DNA of 52,255 nucleotides from Candidatus Woesearchaeota archaeon. GTDB lineage: Archaea > Nanobdellota > Nanobdellia > Woesearchaeales > GW2011-AR9. Position 1 is the stretch's first letter. The number at the start of each line of letters is the position of its first letter. The notes beneath the pieces were generated by a model. The model saw only the letters and a list, made by a program, of their open reading frames with translations. It did no database searches and was not told the DNA's origin. The stretch is from contig JABHQW010000004.1 in NCBI GenBank assembly GCA_018696595.1, positions 1 to 52,255 of the forward strand. Reading direction: 5' to 3'. This document shows positions 39,417-47,448 of the stretch, one piece after another. The translations under genes and the position numbers were made by a program.

Positions 39417-40040
39417 TTAAGGTCTTGTCCACTTAATCTCATAATAAGTAACGTCATTCTCTTCATCAACAACACCAATCAATAGTCGTTTCTTAGTAGA
39501 ATGAGCAACTCTGTTCTTAGATGAAAATTCATGCCAAGTAAACACAGAAGCTTCATGTACAGGGAATACAATCCAACGAGCATGATCTTCTCCCGGTTTA
39601 ACACCACGATCATAAACTCTGAAATCTGCACCAAACTTTAAAGCAGTCTTGATAACATAACCACGATTTCTGAAATCTTTGAATACACAATATCTAATCC
39701 AGAAGTTAGGTTCAGTTTTTCTTGCTTTTTTTACAAACTGTTCAAAGCTAACTTTTCTACCAGCTTCAGATTTAACTTCAAGTTTACCTTTCTCCATTAA
39801 ATAATAAGCTTCTAAAAGAGAAAGTTCAACTTTACCCGTTTCAGTTAAACTACCAAACCGAGATTGGTTGTAAAGTTCTCTAGCATCATCGCTGATTTCA
39901 GTAATTACTCTTTCACCACCCAAGATTGCTTTAACTACTACTTTGGCTTTCTTAGCTGATGTTTTGTCTTCTGAAGAAGATTCAGACTTTGCTGCTTTTC
40001 CAGATGACTTTTTAGTCTTTTTAGTTTTTGTTTTTGCCAT
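39417..40040 (-). CDS. endA: tRNA-splicing endonuclease
   Basis: A 207-residue endonuclease that cuts introns at bulge-helix-bulge motifs such as the one predicted at 8225-8317. The catalytic triad positions are visible: Tyr143 in FRVYDRGVKPGED, His153 in EDHARWIVF and Lys183/184 in HSTKKRLLIGVV. The C-terminal ends with a strand YYEIKWTRP as in the family. Its size and single-catalytic-domain form fit the homotetrameric alpha4 type; the first 35 residues are a Lys/Ser-rich basic tail that is not part of the fold. It stands alone between divergent genes. Confidence 0.95.
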   Translation of the reverse strand: MAKTKTKKTKKSSGKAAKSESSSEDKTSAKKAKVVVKAILGGERVITEISDDARELYNQSRFGSLTETGKVELSLLEAYYLMEKGKLEVKSEAGRKVSFEQFVKKARKTEPNFWIRYCVFKDFRNRGYVIKTALKFGADFRVYDRGVKPGEDHARWIVFPVHEASVFTWHEFSSKNRVAHSTKKRLLIGVVDEENDVTYYEIKWTRP

Positions 40041-40179
40041 AGAAAAGAATATTGTGAATTTGTTTTTTAAAGGTTTCTAAAATAAACCCCAGAAAAAAAT
40101 CTAATGCTTTCCTAATCAAATCATGATATTAACAAAATTTAAATAAGATTAATCTTTGTCAGATAAATAGGTGATATCT

Positions 40180-40629
40180 ATGAAACAAATATTTGTAATA
40201 TTAACAGTCATAATTCTAAGTTTGTTTATTATTGGTTGTAGCGAAACTGTTGAAGAACTTCCCGTAAAACCAGAAGGAGTTCCTGAACCGGCAGTAGAGG
40301 AACCTACTGAAGAACCACTAGCAGAAACAGCCCCAATTGAATTAAAAGTAATTAAAGTTACAGGAGAAAACTATAAGTTCATGATGGATGGAAAAGAAAA
40401 TCCTGAAATTAAAGTTAAAGTTGGTGAAAAGATCAAGATTGAATTTACCAGCACTGAAGGTTTCCACGATTTTGTGATAGATGAATTAGAAGCAAAAACC
40501 GATAAAGTTAATTCAGGAGGATCAACTTCTGTGGAATTCGTAGCAAACCAAGCTGGAACTTTTTCATATTATTGCAGTGTTGGCAAGCACAGAGATTTTG
40601 GAATGGAAGGCACATTCATAGTAGAATAA
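40180..40629 (+). CDS. Cupredoxin-domain lipoprotein
   Basis: A 149-residue surface lipoprotein. The signal peptide ends in a lipobox (FIIGC, Cys20), followed by an acidic Pro/Glu linker (about 21-52) and a cupredoxin fold. Type-1 copper ligands are visible: His96 (GFHDFVID), Cys132, His137 and Met142 (YCSVGKHRDFGMEG). It should carry electrons outside the membrane. The ATG chosen has an AGGTGAT site 5 nt upstream; a GTG nine bases earlier lies inside that site. The next gene encodes a small membrane protein starting 1 nt after the stop codon, a plausible membrane partner. Confidence 0.85.
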   Translation: MKQIFVILTVIILSLFIIGCSETVEELPVKPEGVPEPAVEEPTEEPLAETAPIELKVIKVTGENYKFMMDGKENPEIKVKVGEKIKIEFTSTEGFHDFVIDELEAKTDKVNSGGSTSVEFVANQAGTFSYYCSVGKHRDFGMEGTFIVE

Positions 40630-40630
40630 A

Positions 40631-40873
40631 ATGGCTCTTCAAGATATAGCATTAGAACTGGTCTTTATCTTTGGGATCACTAATATTATTTTTTTATTAT
40701 TAGTATATTTCTCCTGCAGATGTATGGGTGGTGCAAAAGTAACTCAGAAACTGTTCAGTAAAGTGTGGTATCAGAAGTTTTATTCAAAACATTGTTATTT
40801 CTGGTGGGGATTCTTTTTATCAGTAATCTTGCATACCATTCTTGCGTTTTACTTGTTTGGTTTTCCTTTTTAA
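40631..40873 (+). CDS. Small two-helix membrane protein
   Basis: An 80-residue protein with two hydrophobic helices (about 8-28 and 58-77) and a middle rich in Cys, Lys, Tyr and Trp (FSCRCMGGAK, VWYQKFYSKHCYFWW). The Cys and His residues near the membrane surface could hold metal or a disulfide. It begins 1 nt after the copper lipoprotein gene, so the pair is co-translated; a link in copper or electron transfer is suggested but not shown. The family is not recognised. Confidence 0.65.
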   Translation: MALQDIALELVFIFGITNIIFLLLVYFSCRCMGGAKVTQKLFSKVWYQKFYSKHCYFWWGFFLSVILHTILAFYLFGFPF

Positions 40874-40881
40874 TTTTCTTT

Positions 40882-41163
40882 TTACTTTCTCACAAACAAT
40901 CCACACCAACACATTCCTCCCCTTCCTTCAACAGGTTTCAACCAAGTTGAATGTGTTTTAAAATTGCAAGGACAAATTAGTTCTATATCTTTCTCACGAG
41001 TCCCATCACGTAACCTACAGGGACATAATTTCAAACCAAACTTTTTCTCATTAATTAAAACCCCTTCAATGATTGTATCTACGTGTGCTTTATCAGGATT
41101 AAGAACAAAATCGTTATTCTCACAAAACTTCCCCCAAACTTTCCTCAACTGTTCAGCATCCAT
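40882..41163 (-). CDS. Ferredoxin-thioredoxin reductase catalytic subunit-like protein
   Basis: A 93-residue protein with the iron-sulfur and disulfide pattern of FTR beta subunits: CPCR (47, 49), CPC (64, 66) and CWC (85, 87), with typical flanks FGLKLCPCRLRDG and GRGGMCWCGLF. FTR passes ferredoxin electrons to thioredoxin via a 4Fe-4S cluster and a redox disulfide; archaeal relatives act without the plant alpha subunit. The gene is third in an operon with trxB and a rubredoxin-like gene. All six cysteines are present. Confidence 0.9.
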   Translation of the reverse strand: MDAEQLRKVWGKFCENNDFVLNPDKAHVDTIIEGVLINEKKFGLKLCPCRLRDGTREKDIELICPCNFKTHSTWLKPVEGRGGMCWCGLFVRK

Positions 41164-41164
41164 T

Positions 41165-41311
41165 TTACAATCCAGTTAGGTTCTTAGCTTCTTCCTTATC
41201 CACTTCAACATAAGCGTTCTCTGCTTGACAAGTAGGACATTTCTCTGGACCAGCATTACCAAAATGAATATCACTACAAACATTACATCTAAAAAACTTT
41301 TTATCCACCAT
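41165..41311 (-). CDS. Rubredoxin-like zinc-ribbon protein
   Basis: A 48-residue protein with two cysteine pairs (Cys9/Cys12 in FRCNVCSD, Cys25/Cys28 in KCPTCQA), as in rubredoxins and the C-terminal domain of rubrerythrins. GPEKCPTC is typical. It can hold a single iron or zinc and pass electrons. A GGAGG site inside the end of trxB precedes its ATG, and the FTR gene follows 1 nt after the stop codon. It is too short for most gene callers but its position and pattern are strong. Confidence 0.85.
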   Translation of the reverse strand: MVDKKFFRCNVCSDIHFGNAGPEKCPTCQAENAYVEVDKEEAKNLTGL

Positions 41312-41313
41312 TT

Positions 41314-42234
41314 TTATTTACCTCCTTTAGCCAAAAACTTAGCTACTTTCAATAAAGCAATACAAGCAGTTCCTGCAGAGATTACATACTGATACTCATG
41401 AACACTTGAACAATCACCAGCAGCATAAATCCCAGGGACAGAAGTTTCTGTACTGCAATTCACTACAATATGCCCATGTTCATCAACTTCAAGTAAATCT
41501 TTAGCAAAATCAGTATTAGCAACTCTGCCAATCTCAACAAATATTCCTTGAACGGCTAACTCCTTTACTTCTTTATTAACTTCATATTTCATTCCAGTAA
41601 CAAACTTGTCACCAAAAACTTCTGTAGTATTAGCATTGTAAATGATCTCTACCTTATCATTCTTCTTAACACTCTCTTGCAAATATTCGTGTGCAGTAAG
41701 TTTGTCTCCCCTAACAATCAAATAAAGTTTGTTAGCAATCTTATCCATGAAATCAACAGCTTCCATTGCTGAGTCTCCACCACCAATAATTGCCACATCT
41801 TTTTTAGCAAACAATGGACCATCACAAATTGCACAATAAGTAACACCCATTTTCTGAAACTTATCTTCTCCGGTAACATTTAATTTTCTTGGATGAGAAC
41901 CAGTTGCCAAGATAACAGATTTAGTCAAATAATCACCCTTACTTGTTTTCAACAATAAATTTCCATTTTTCTTAACAATTTTATTAAGAACAGTATCAGT
42001 TTGAACTTTAACTTTATTAAATTTCAATTGTTCTTCCATCTTACTAGAAAATTCAACACCGGTAGTTTCTTTAATTCCTGGGTAATTCAACACTTCACCA
42101 GATTCCATAAACTGGCCGCCAAATTTATCAGCGATAATTAGATAGTTCATTCTTTTTCTAGCAGCATAAATTGCGGCAGTACAACCCGCAATTCCTGCAC
42201 CAACAATAATAGTTTCATAAATAGTTTCAGTCAA
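41314..42234 (-). CDS. trxB: Thioredoxin reductase
   Basis: A 306-residue FAD/NAD(P)H enzyme that reduces thioredoxin or glutaredoxin-like proteins. The FAD motif is IIVGAGIAGCTAAIYAA, the redox disulfide YCAICDGP, the NAD(P) motif VAIIGGGDSAMEAVDF and the C-terminal FAD motif GIYAAGDCS. The start is TTG: a GAGGTGAG site 6 nt upstream fits only this codon and no ATG lies nearby. It opens the trxB, rubredoxin-like, FTR operon and sits next to genes that make NADPH. The glycine-rich NAD(P) region does not by eye separate NADH from NADPH use. Confidence 0.95.
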   Translation of the reverse strand: MTETIYETIIVGAGIAGCTAAIYAARKRMNYLIIADKFGGQFMESGEVLNYPGIKETTGVEFSSKMEEQLKFNKVKVQTDTVLNKIVKKNGNLLLKTSKGDYLTKSVILATGSHPRKLNVTGEDKFQKMGVTYCAICDGPLFAKKDVAIIGGGDSAMEAVDFMDKIANKLYLIVRGDKLTAHEYLQESVKKNDKVEIIYNANTTEVFGDKFVTGMKYEVNKEVKELAVQGIFVEIGRVANTDFAKDLLEVDEHGHIVVNCSTETSVPGIYAAGDCSSVHEYQYVISAGTACIALLKVAKFLAKGGK

Positions 42235-42264
42235 CTTTACTCACCTCATTTATAAGAGTCATCT

Positions 42265-43191
42265 TTATTTAATTAAAGATTTAATTTCTTTAAGAATATT
42301 TCGAGAATCAAGACCATACTTATGCCAAAGTTCCGTGGGTTTACCAGACTCACCAAACTGATCTGGCATACCAATGATTTTACATTTAACTGGATACTTC
42401 TCAGAAAGTAACTCAGTAACAGCAGAACCCAAACCGCCAATTACTTGGTGATCCTGGACAACTAAAACTTTTCTTGTTTTCTTAACAGATTTAAGTATTG
42501 TCTCGCTATCAAGCGGTTTGATTGTATGACAATTAATGATTTCTGGTTTGAATTTTAATTCTTTGGCCGCTTTAAACACTTCAGTAATAATTGGCCCAGA
42601 CCCAATAATTGTAATCTTTTGACCCTTCTGTAAAACTTGTGCTTTACCAATCTGGAATGAAGAAGTTTTTCTTGTTAAATCTTCAAACTTAGCTCGATGT
42701 AATCGTAAATATACTGGCCCTTTTAATTTTGCCGCAGCTTTCGTTGCTTTAATAGTTTGATTATAATCGCACGGTTCAATAATTGTAATTCCCGGTAAAG
42801 AACGTAAAGCAGCAACATCCTCTAACGCTTGATGTGTTGCTCCATCTTCCCCTGTTGCTAAACCACAATGGGTTGCTACTAATTTCACGTTAGCTTGATT
42901 GTAACAAACAGAAACACGAATTTGATCTAAACATCTCATTGGAACAAACACTCCGAAAGAACAAGCAAAAGGAATCTTTCCTTCCAAAGCAAGTCCGGTT
43001 GCCATCGAAACCATGTTTTGTTCTGCTACACCAGCTTGAAAGAATCGTTGTGGATATTTATCAATGAAAGCATTAAGTTTATTGGAATCTATTAAATCTG
43101 CAGAGAGAGCTACTACTTTCTTATTCCTGCCTAGTTCAGCCATCGCTTGTCCAAATCCTGAACGTGTTGATTGTTTTTGTTTTGTTTTCAT
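42265..43191 (-). CDS. Transketolase, C-terminal subunit
   Basis: A 308-residue subunit holding the pyrimidine-binding and C-terminal domains of transketolase. Signatures include SADLIDSNKLNAF, FFQAGVAEQNMVSMATGLAL (catalytic glutamate), FGVFVPMRCLDQIRVSVCYNQANVKL, GEDGATHQALEDVAALRSLPG and VVQDHQVIGGLG. The ATG of MKTKQKQST lies 4 nt after the upstream protease stop codon. It must pair with the N-terminal subunit from 44452-45300, from which it is separated by a protease gene. Together they exchange two-carbon units in the non-oxidative pentose phosphate pathway. Confidence 0.9.
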   Translation of the reverse strand: MKTKQKQSTRSGFGQAMAELGRNKKVVALSADLIDSNKLNAFIDKYPQRFFQAGVAEQNMVSMATGLALEGKIPFACSFGVFVPMRCLDQIRVSVCYNQANVKLVATHCGLATGEDGATHQALEDVAALRSLPGITIIEPCDYNQTIKATKAAAKLKGPVYLRLHRAKFEDLTRKTSSFQIGKAQVLQKGQKITIIGSGPIITEVFKAAKELKFKPEIINCHTIKPLDSETILKSVKKTRKVLVVQDHQVIGGLGSAVTELLSEKYPVKCKIIGMPDQFGESGKPTELWHKYGLDSRNILKEIKSLIK

Positions 43192-43195
43192 TTTA

Positions 43196-44455
43196 TTAGT
43201 TTGTAAATTCAATAGTCCATAGGATATCTGGATCAAAATCTAGAGGAAAACCAGATACCTCTTCAACCCAACTTAAATCTTCTTGCTTAATAGTTTTAGC
43301 CACAGGATCAAGACTACACATTCGATCTAAAAAATTAAAATATTGAAACATCAAATCAATATTTCCATCATAAGCACTTTGAACCATTTCTTCTGGCAAC
43401 AAATATTTCATCCAATGCGGTAACATAACATTAACTCCATGTCCGCCCATAATTTCTAAATTATCATCCATGTTATTACCACCTTTACAAGAAGCATGAC
43501 TAACTCCATTATTATGTCTAACTTCGTGAGTTATGATCTGAATTAAATTAATAATTCCTTGACCAAGATCTGGACTGTTCAAATCTTGATTTTTCCATGT
43601 GTTTAACATACCTTGATTTATATTGCTAATAATATTATAACCATTAAAACTAACTTTATTAATTAAGTTTGAATTATCCAAAGAGTTAATGTCTGCACTA
43701 AAAGTTATTGTTCCTGCTGAATCTTTAAGCCAATCATAATAACTTTGACCATTTGTCCAAGGAAGAGGTTTTGTAAAATAAGAATCTACTCTTGACATAG
43801 AATAAACTGCTTTCATAAATGCTTCTTTAAGCAGATTCTTTTCTTCAGTATTAAAACTCACCTTATTATCTTCGTCCCATTCCCAAGTCCCATCAGGATA
43901 TTCAATAATTGGAACATATGCTGAAAATTTAATTTTAAAATCATCATTAAATTTGACAATCCATTCTTGAGGAATCTCTTCCACTAAAATAAAATCAAAA
44001 GTAGGTATTTCTTTAACACAAGCATCTTCAACACATTTATAATCTTCTCCAAATTTCTGATTACAATCAGCATACCAATAATTAAATTTAGGGCCAGCAT
44101 TGGTTTGCCTACAAATACCTTCAATCAATCTAGTTTTTTCTTTAAGAGTTCCTTTATACCAAGTGTAACAACGATCTGTTTTAGAACCGCCATTATAGGT
44201 AGTAATTGATTTAGTTAATAATGAATTTTTATCAAAAGTAGAAATTGAATCTGGATCTTGACAATCATACCATTTATTTGCCTGACCTGTTAACGCAGTT
44301 TTTTCAACTTCTTGTGGTTGTAAATCACTAGGTAATTGTTCTAAATCTTCTTCTGTAACATCTTCTATACTTTGTGAATCTATTAATGGTTCTTGAACAC
44401 AACCAACTAATAAAAACAAAGCAAGTACAAAAACAACAATTATCCCTCTTTTCAT
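43196..44455 (-). CDS. Zinc metalloprotease lipoprotein, metzincin-type motif
   Basis: A 419-residue exported lipoprotein with a signal peptide ending LFLLVGC (Cys19). The catalytic motif HEVRHNNGVSH (His310, Glu311, His314, His320) is HExxHxxGxxH as in metzincins. About 25 residues later GGHGVNVMLPHWM may supply the methionine turn. The central region has cysteines at 65, 96, 115, 131, 141 and 146, possibly disulfides outside the cell. It overlaps the tktN gene by ATGA and precedes tktC by 4 nt, so it is embedded between two halves of transketolase. The reason for this placement is unknown. Confidence 0.8.
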   Translation of the reverse strand: MKRGIIVVFVLALFLLVGCVQEPLIDSQSIEDVTEEDLEQLPSDLQPQEVEKTALTGQANKWYDCQDPDSISTFDKNSLLTKSITTYNGGSKTDRCYTWYKGTLKEKTRLIEGICRQTNAGPKFNYWYADCNQKFGEDYKCVEDACVKEIPTFDFILVEEIPQEWIVKFNDDFKIKFSAYVPIIEYPDGTWEWDEDNKVSFNTEEKNLLKEAFMKAVYSMSRVDSYFTKPLPWTNGQSYYDWLKDSAGTITFSADINSLDNSNLINKVSFNGYNIISNINQGMLNTWKNQDLNSPDLGQGIINLIQIITHEVRHNNGVSHASCKGGNNMDDNLEIMGGHGVNVMLPHWMKYLLPEEMVQSAYDGNIDLMFQYFNFLDRMCSLDPVAKTIKQEDLSWVEEVSGFPLDFDPDILWTIEFTN

Positions 44456-45300
44456 TTACGTTTCATTATCCTCTCTCTTTCTTTATTCAGTTCAGTTAAA
44501 GCTCGGGCTGCTTCCTCAGCTTTCGGAGTTTTTCCGTGCCAACTAAACTGATGTTCCATAAACGAAACTCCTTTCCCAGGAATTGTATAAGCAATAATAC
44601 AAACTGGTTGTTTAATCTTCTTAGCTTTCTCAACCATAGAAATTATCTGTTTAAAATCATGTCCGTTAATCTCAAAAACTTTCCAATTATGCGCTTCATA
44701 TCTTTCTTTCAAATTCTTTAACGGCCAAACGTCTTGTGTATGCCCAGAGATTTGAATGTTGTTCCTATCAATGATATTAATCAAATTATTTAATTTATAT
44801 TTGGCAGCAGCATTAACTGCTTCCCATGTGCTACCTTCATCATGTTCACCATCAGAAGTTACACAATAAATAGTATGTTTCTTCCGGTCCAATTTCCCAG
44901 CTAAAGCCATTCCTACAGCTGCACCTAAACCTTGACCAAGAGAAGCGGTTGCTAATTCAATTCCCGGAAGGTCTTGCCGAGACGGATGACCTTGTAATCT
45001 TGTCCCCATTTTTCTTAAAGTTAACAATTCTTCTTTTCGAAAATATCCTGCTCGAGCCATCGCTGCATATCGTACTGGACAAACGTGACCAGGAGAAAGA
45101 ATTAACCGATCTCTTTTATCCCAATTCAGTTTTTTAGAATCATGTTTTAAAATGTTAAAATAAAACGCAGTGAAAATATCTACTAAACCTAATGGACCAC
45201 CACAATGACCAGAACCCGCGTTAGTTAACATAATCATTAAATCTTCTCTGATAGTATTCGCCATCAGTTGCAATTCTTTGATTTTAGTTAACTTTTTCAT
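44452..45300 (-). CDS. Transketolase, N-terminal subunit
   Basis: A 282-residue thiamin-diphosphate-binding half of a split transketolase. NAGSGHCGGPLGLVDIFTAF, SPGHVCPVRYAAMARAG, LQGHPSRQDLPGIELATASLGQGLGAAVGMAL and the ThDP motif SDGEHDEGSTWEAVNAAAKYKLNNLINIIDRNN are all present, as is HGKTP. The split form is common in archaea. A GAGGTAGATATG start signal is visible. It heads the leftward operon with the protease and tktC. The rightward pentose phosphate genes begin 137 nt away on the other strand, so both directions share one control region. Confidence 0.95.
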   Translation of the reverse strand: MKKLTKIKELQLMANTIREDLMIMLTNAGSGHCGGPLGLVDIFTAFYFNILKHDSKKLNWDKRDRLILSPGHVCPVRYAAMARAGYFRKEELLTLRKMGTRLQGHPSRQDLPGIELATASLGQGLGAAVGMALAGKLDRKKHTIYCVTSDGEHDEGSTWEAVNAAAKYKLNNLINIIDRNNIQISGHTQDVWPLKNLKERYEAHNWKVFEINGHDFKQIISMVEKAKKIKQPVCIIAYTIPGKGVSFMEHQFSWHGKTPKAEEAARALTELNKERERIMKRK

Positions 45301-45436
45301 ATCTACCTCTTTTTAATACTATTAAATTATTAAGATTAATAAATGTTGTGTTAAAGATTTATTAAAGAATACCCATAACATTTATAATGAATAAAATATT
45401 AATTATAATATAAATTATAAATTGAGGTGAATTAAT

Positions 45437-45670
45437 ATGGCAACTGTAAAAATTTATTCAACACCGACATGTCCTTGGTGTAAAAAAGCAAAAGCGTATT
45501 TTAAAGAAAATAAGATTAAGTTTACTGATATAGACGTTTCTGCAGATGAAGCTGCTCAGAAAGAAATGGTTGAAAAATCAGGTCAAATGGGTGTTCCAGT
45601 AATTGATATTGACGGAAAAATCTTAGTTGGCTTTGATCAAGGTAAGATTGAAGAAGCTTTGAAAGGATAA
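45437..45670 (+). CDS. Glutaredoxin-like protein
   Basis: A 77-residue thioredoxin-fold protein with the active site CPWC (Cys12, Cys15) and the usual KIYSTPTCPWCKKAKAYFKENKI start, followed by GVPVIDIDGK. It resembles NrdH/glutaredoxin proteins that are reduced by thioredoxin reductase, whose gene lies in the divergent operon. A GAGGTG site 9 nt upstream fixes the start and AT-rich TATA-like sequence precedes it. It is the first gene of the rightward pentose phosphate operon, tying thiol redox to NADPH production. Confidence 0.9.
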   Translation: MATVKIYSTPTCPWCKKAKAYFKENKIKFTDIDVSADEAAQKEMVEKSGQMGVPVIDIDGKILVGFDQGKIEEALKG

Positions 45671-45706
45671 ATATTAAAATCTAGTTTAAAAAAAGAGGTG
45701 TAACAA

Positions 45707-46516
45707 ATGAAAGTATTCATAGATAGCGCAGACTTAGATGAAATTAAACAAGCTTATGAATGGGGTATCGCAGACGGAGTTACAACCAATCCCTCTTTAA
45801 TGAAAAAAGCTGTTGATAAAAGAAAAAAAATCAACTTAAAACAATACATTGACCAAATTCTTAAAATTGCTAAAGGTACACCTGTAAGTTTAGAAGTAAC
45901 TGAAACCTCTGCTCAAGGCATGATTACCCAAGGAAAGAAACTTTACAAATTATTCAATCCTGTTGCTAACAATGTTTACATTAAAATCCCTGTCAATCCT
46001 GCATTTAAAAATGCTGACAAAACTCACTTTGCAGGTATTGAAGCCATTAAAGCACTTTCTAAAGTAAACATTCCCGTTAATTGTACATTGATTTTTACTC
46101 CTGAACAAGCCCTTCTCGCTGCGAAAGCAGGAGCAGCATTTGTCAGTCCGTTCGCTGGAAGAATTGATGACTTTATTCAAACCAATAATAAAATGAAGTT
46201 CAATAAAACTAATTACTTTCCTATGGAAGGAAAAGAAAAAGGTAAAACCACATTAAACGATAATGGGATTGCCTCCGGAATTGATTTAGTTGCTCAATGT
46301 GTAGACATTCTCAAAAATCATGGTTATAAAACAGAAGTTCTTGCTGCCTCTCTTAGAAATACCCGACAAGTACGAGAAGCCGCTTTAGTAGGAGCAGATA
46401 TATCTACATTACCATTTTCAGTAATCCAAGATATGCTTAAACATCCTAAAACTTATGAAGGAATGAAAAATTTCACTAAAGACATTGTTCCTGATTATGT
46501 AAAACTAACAAAATGA
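45707..46516 (+). CDS. tal: Transaldolase
   Basis: A 269-residue class I aldolase-fold enzyme for the non-oxidative pentose phosphate pathway. FIDSADLDEIKQA is the family N-terminus, GVTTNPSLM (24-32) is conserved, SLEVTET follows, and the Schiff-base lysine is Lys93 in YIKIPV. VNCTLIFTPEQALLAAKAGAAFVSPFAGR and the C-terminal ADISTLPF are further signatures. It is a longer form than the 215-residue F6P-aldolase/MipB group, with an insert at about 155-185. A GAGGTG site precedes it and the next gene overlaps as ATGA. Confidence 0.9.
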   Translation: MKVFIDSADLDEIKQAYEWGIADGVTTNPSLMKKAVDKRKKINLKQYIDQILKIAKGTPVSLEVTETSAQGMITQGKKLYKLFNPVANNVYIKIPVNPAFKNADKTHFAGIEAIKALSKVNIPVNCTLIFTPEQALLAAKAGAAFVSPFAGRIDDFIQTNNKMKFNKTNYFPMEGKEKGKTTLNDNGIASGIDLVAQCVDILKNHGYKTEVLAASLRNTRQVREAALVGADISTLPFSVIQDMLKHPKTYEGMKNFTKDIVPDYVKLTK

Positions 46517-47412
46517 AATCAAAACAAAAAAGCTTGAAACTACCATATTTAGATAAAGTAGTAATTGACGCTTTAAATCTATTCAAGAAAAGTAAATTAC
46601 CAAAACTAAATTTAAAATATAAACGACCATTAGTTCTAGGGAGTGGAAATGCTGCAGTTACCGGAAGAATAATCTTCGCAGATAAAGATGCAATCTTTGC
46701 TGATGAAGGGAATTATAAACAAAAGCTGAAAGCGATTAAAAATATTGATGGTGCAATCTTACTTTCTGCTTCTGGTGGTAAACATGCCCCTATTATTGCT
46801 AAAGATCTTAAGAAAAGAAAGATTGAAACTGTTCTAATTACAAACAACCCTAATGCTGAAGCAAACCAGTTTGTTAAAAAATCTTTTTTCTATCCGAAAA
46901 ATACTGAACCTTATACTTATAACACTTCTACTTATATGGGTATGATTCTAGGAAAAACAAAAGAATCTCCACAAAAAATATTAAATCTAATTAAAAAAAC
47001 AAAAACTCCAAAAAATCTAAAGAAGTTCAACGCATTCTACATTATTGTTCCAACTGAATTTGATAATGTCCGAGAATTATTTCAAACAAAATTTGATGAA
47101 TTGTTCGGACCCATAATTAATGGCAGAGTGTTTACGATTGAACAAACTAAACATGCAAAAACCGTTGTTCCATCTGATAAAGAATTCTTTATTGGATTAG
47201 GCTATAACAATAAATTATTCGGTAAAAAACAAAACAGATTGAATGTAACATTACCAAAAAGCGCTGGACCAGCAACAGTAATGGCTCTTGGTTATTATAT
47301 TATTGGCCAAATTCAAAAACAACACCCTAATTATTTTAAAAATAATATCACTAATTATACTAAACAAACTTCAAAAATGTTCAAGAGCACAATCAAACCA
47401 ATTGTTGAATAA
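46513..47412 (+). CDS. SIS-domain sugar-phosphate isomerase-like protein
   Basis: A 299-residue protein with a SIS (sugar isomerase) fold seen in LVLGSGNAAVTGRIIF, GAILLSASGGKHAPIIAKDLKKR and VLITNNPNAEA. A second, weaker SIS unit occupies the C-terminus (VVPSDKEFFIGLGYNNKLFG). Candidates are phosphoglucose isomerase, phosphoglucose/phosphomannose isomerase or hexulose-6-phosphate isomerase. Its place between transaldolase and glucose-6-phosphate dehydrogenase favours making glucose 6-phosphate from fructose 6-phosphate, which the next enzyme uses. This is inference; the active-site Glu/His pair is not clear by eye. Confidence 0.75.
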   Translation: MKSKQKSLKLPYLDKVVIDALNLFKKSKLPKLNLKYKRPLVLGSGNAAVTGRIIFADKDAIFADEGNYKQKLKAIKNIDGAILLSASGGKHAPIIAKDLKKRKIETVLITNNPNAEANQFVKKSFFYPKNTEPYTYNTSTYMGMILGKTKESPQKILNLIKKTKTPKNLKKFNAFYIIVPTEFDNVRELFQTKFDELFGPIINGRVFTIEQTKHAKTVVPSDKEFFIGLGYNNKLFGKKQNRLNVTLPKSAGPATVMALGYYIIGQIQKQHPNYFKNNITNYTKQTSKMFKSTIKPIVE

Positions 47413-47448
47413 AAATTAACAATCAACTTATCAAAAAAGAGGTAAAAT

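Noticed and set aside
40171-40179. GTG start upstream of the cupredoxin ATG
   Set aside because: It overlaps the AGGTGAT ribosome-binding site for the ATG at 40180.
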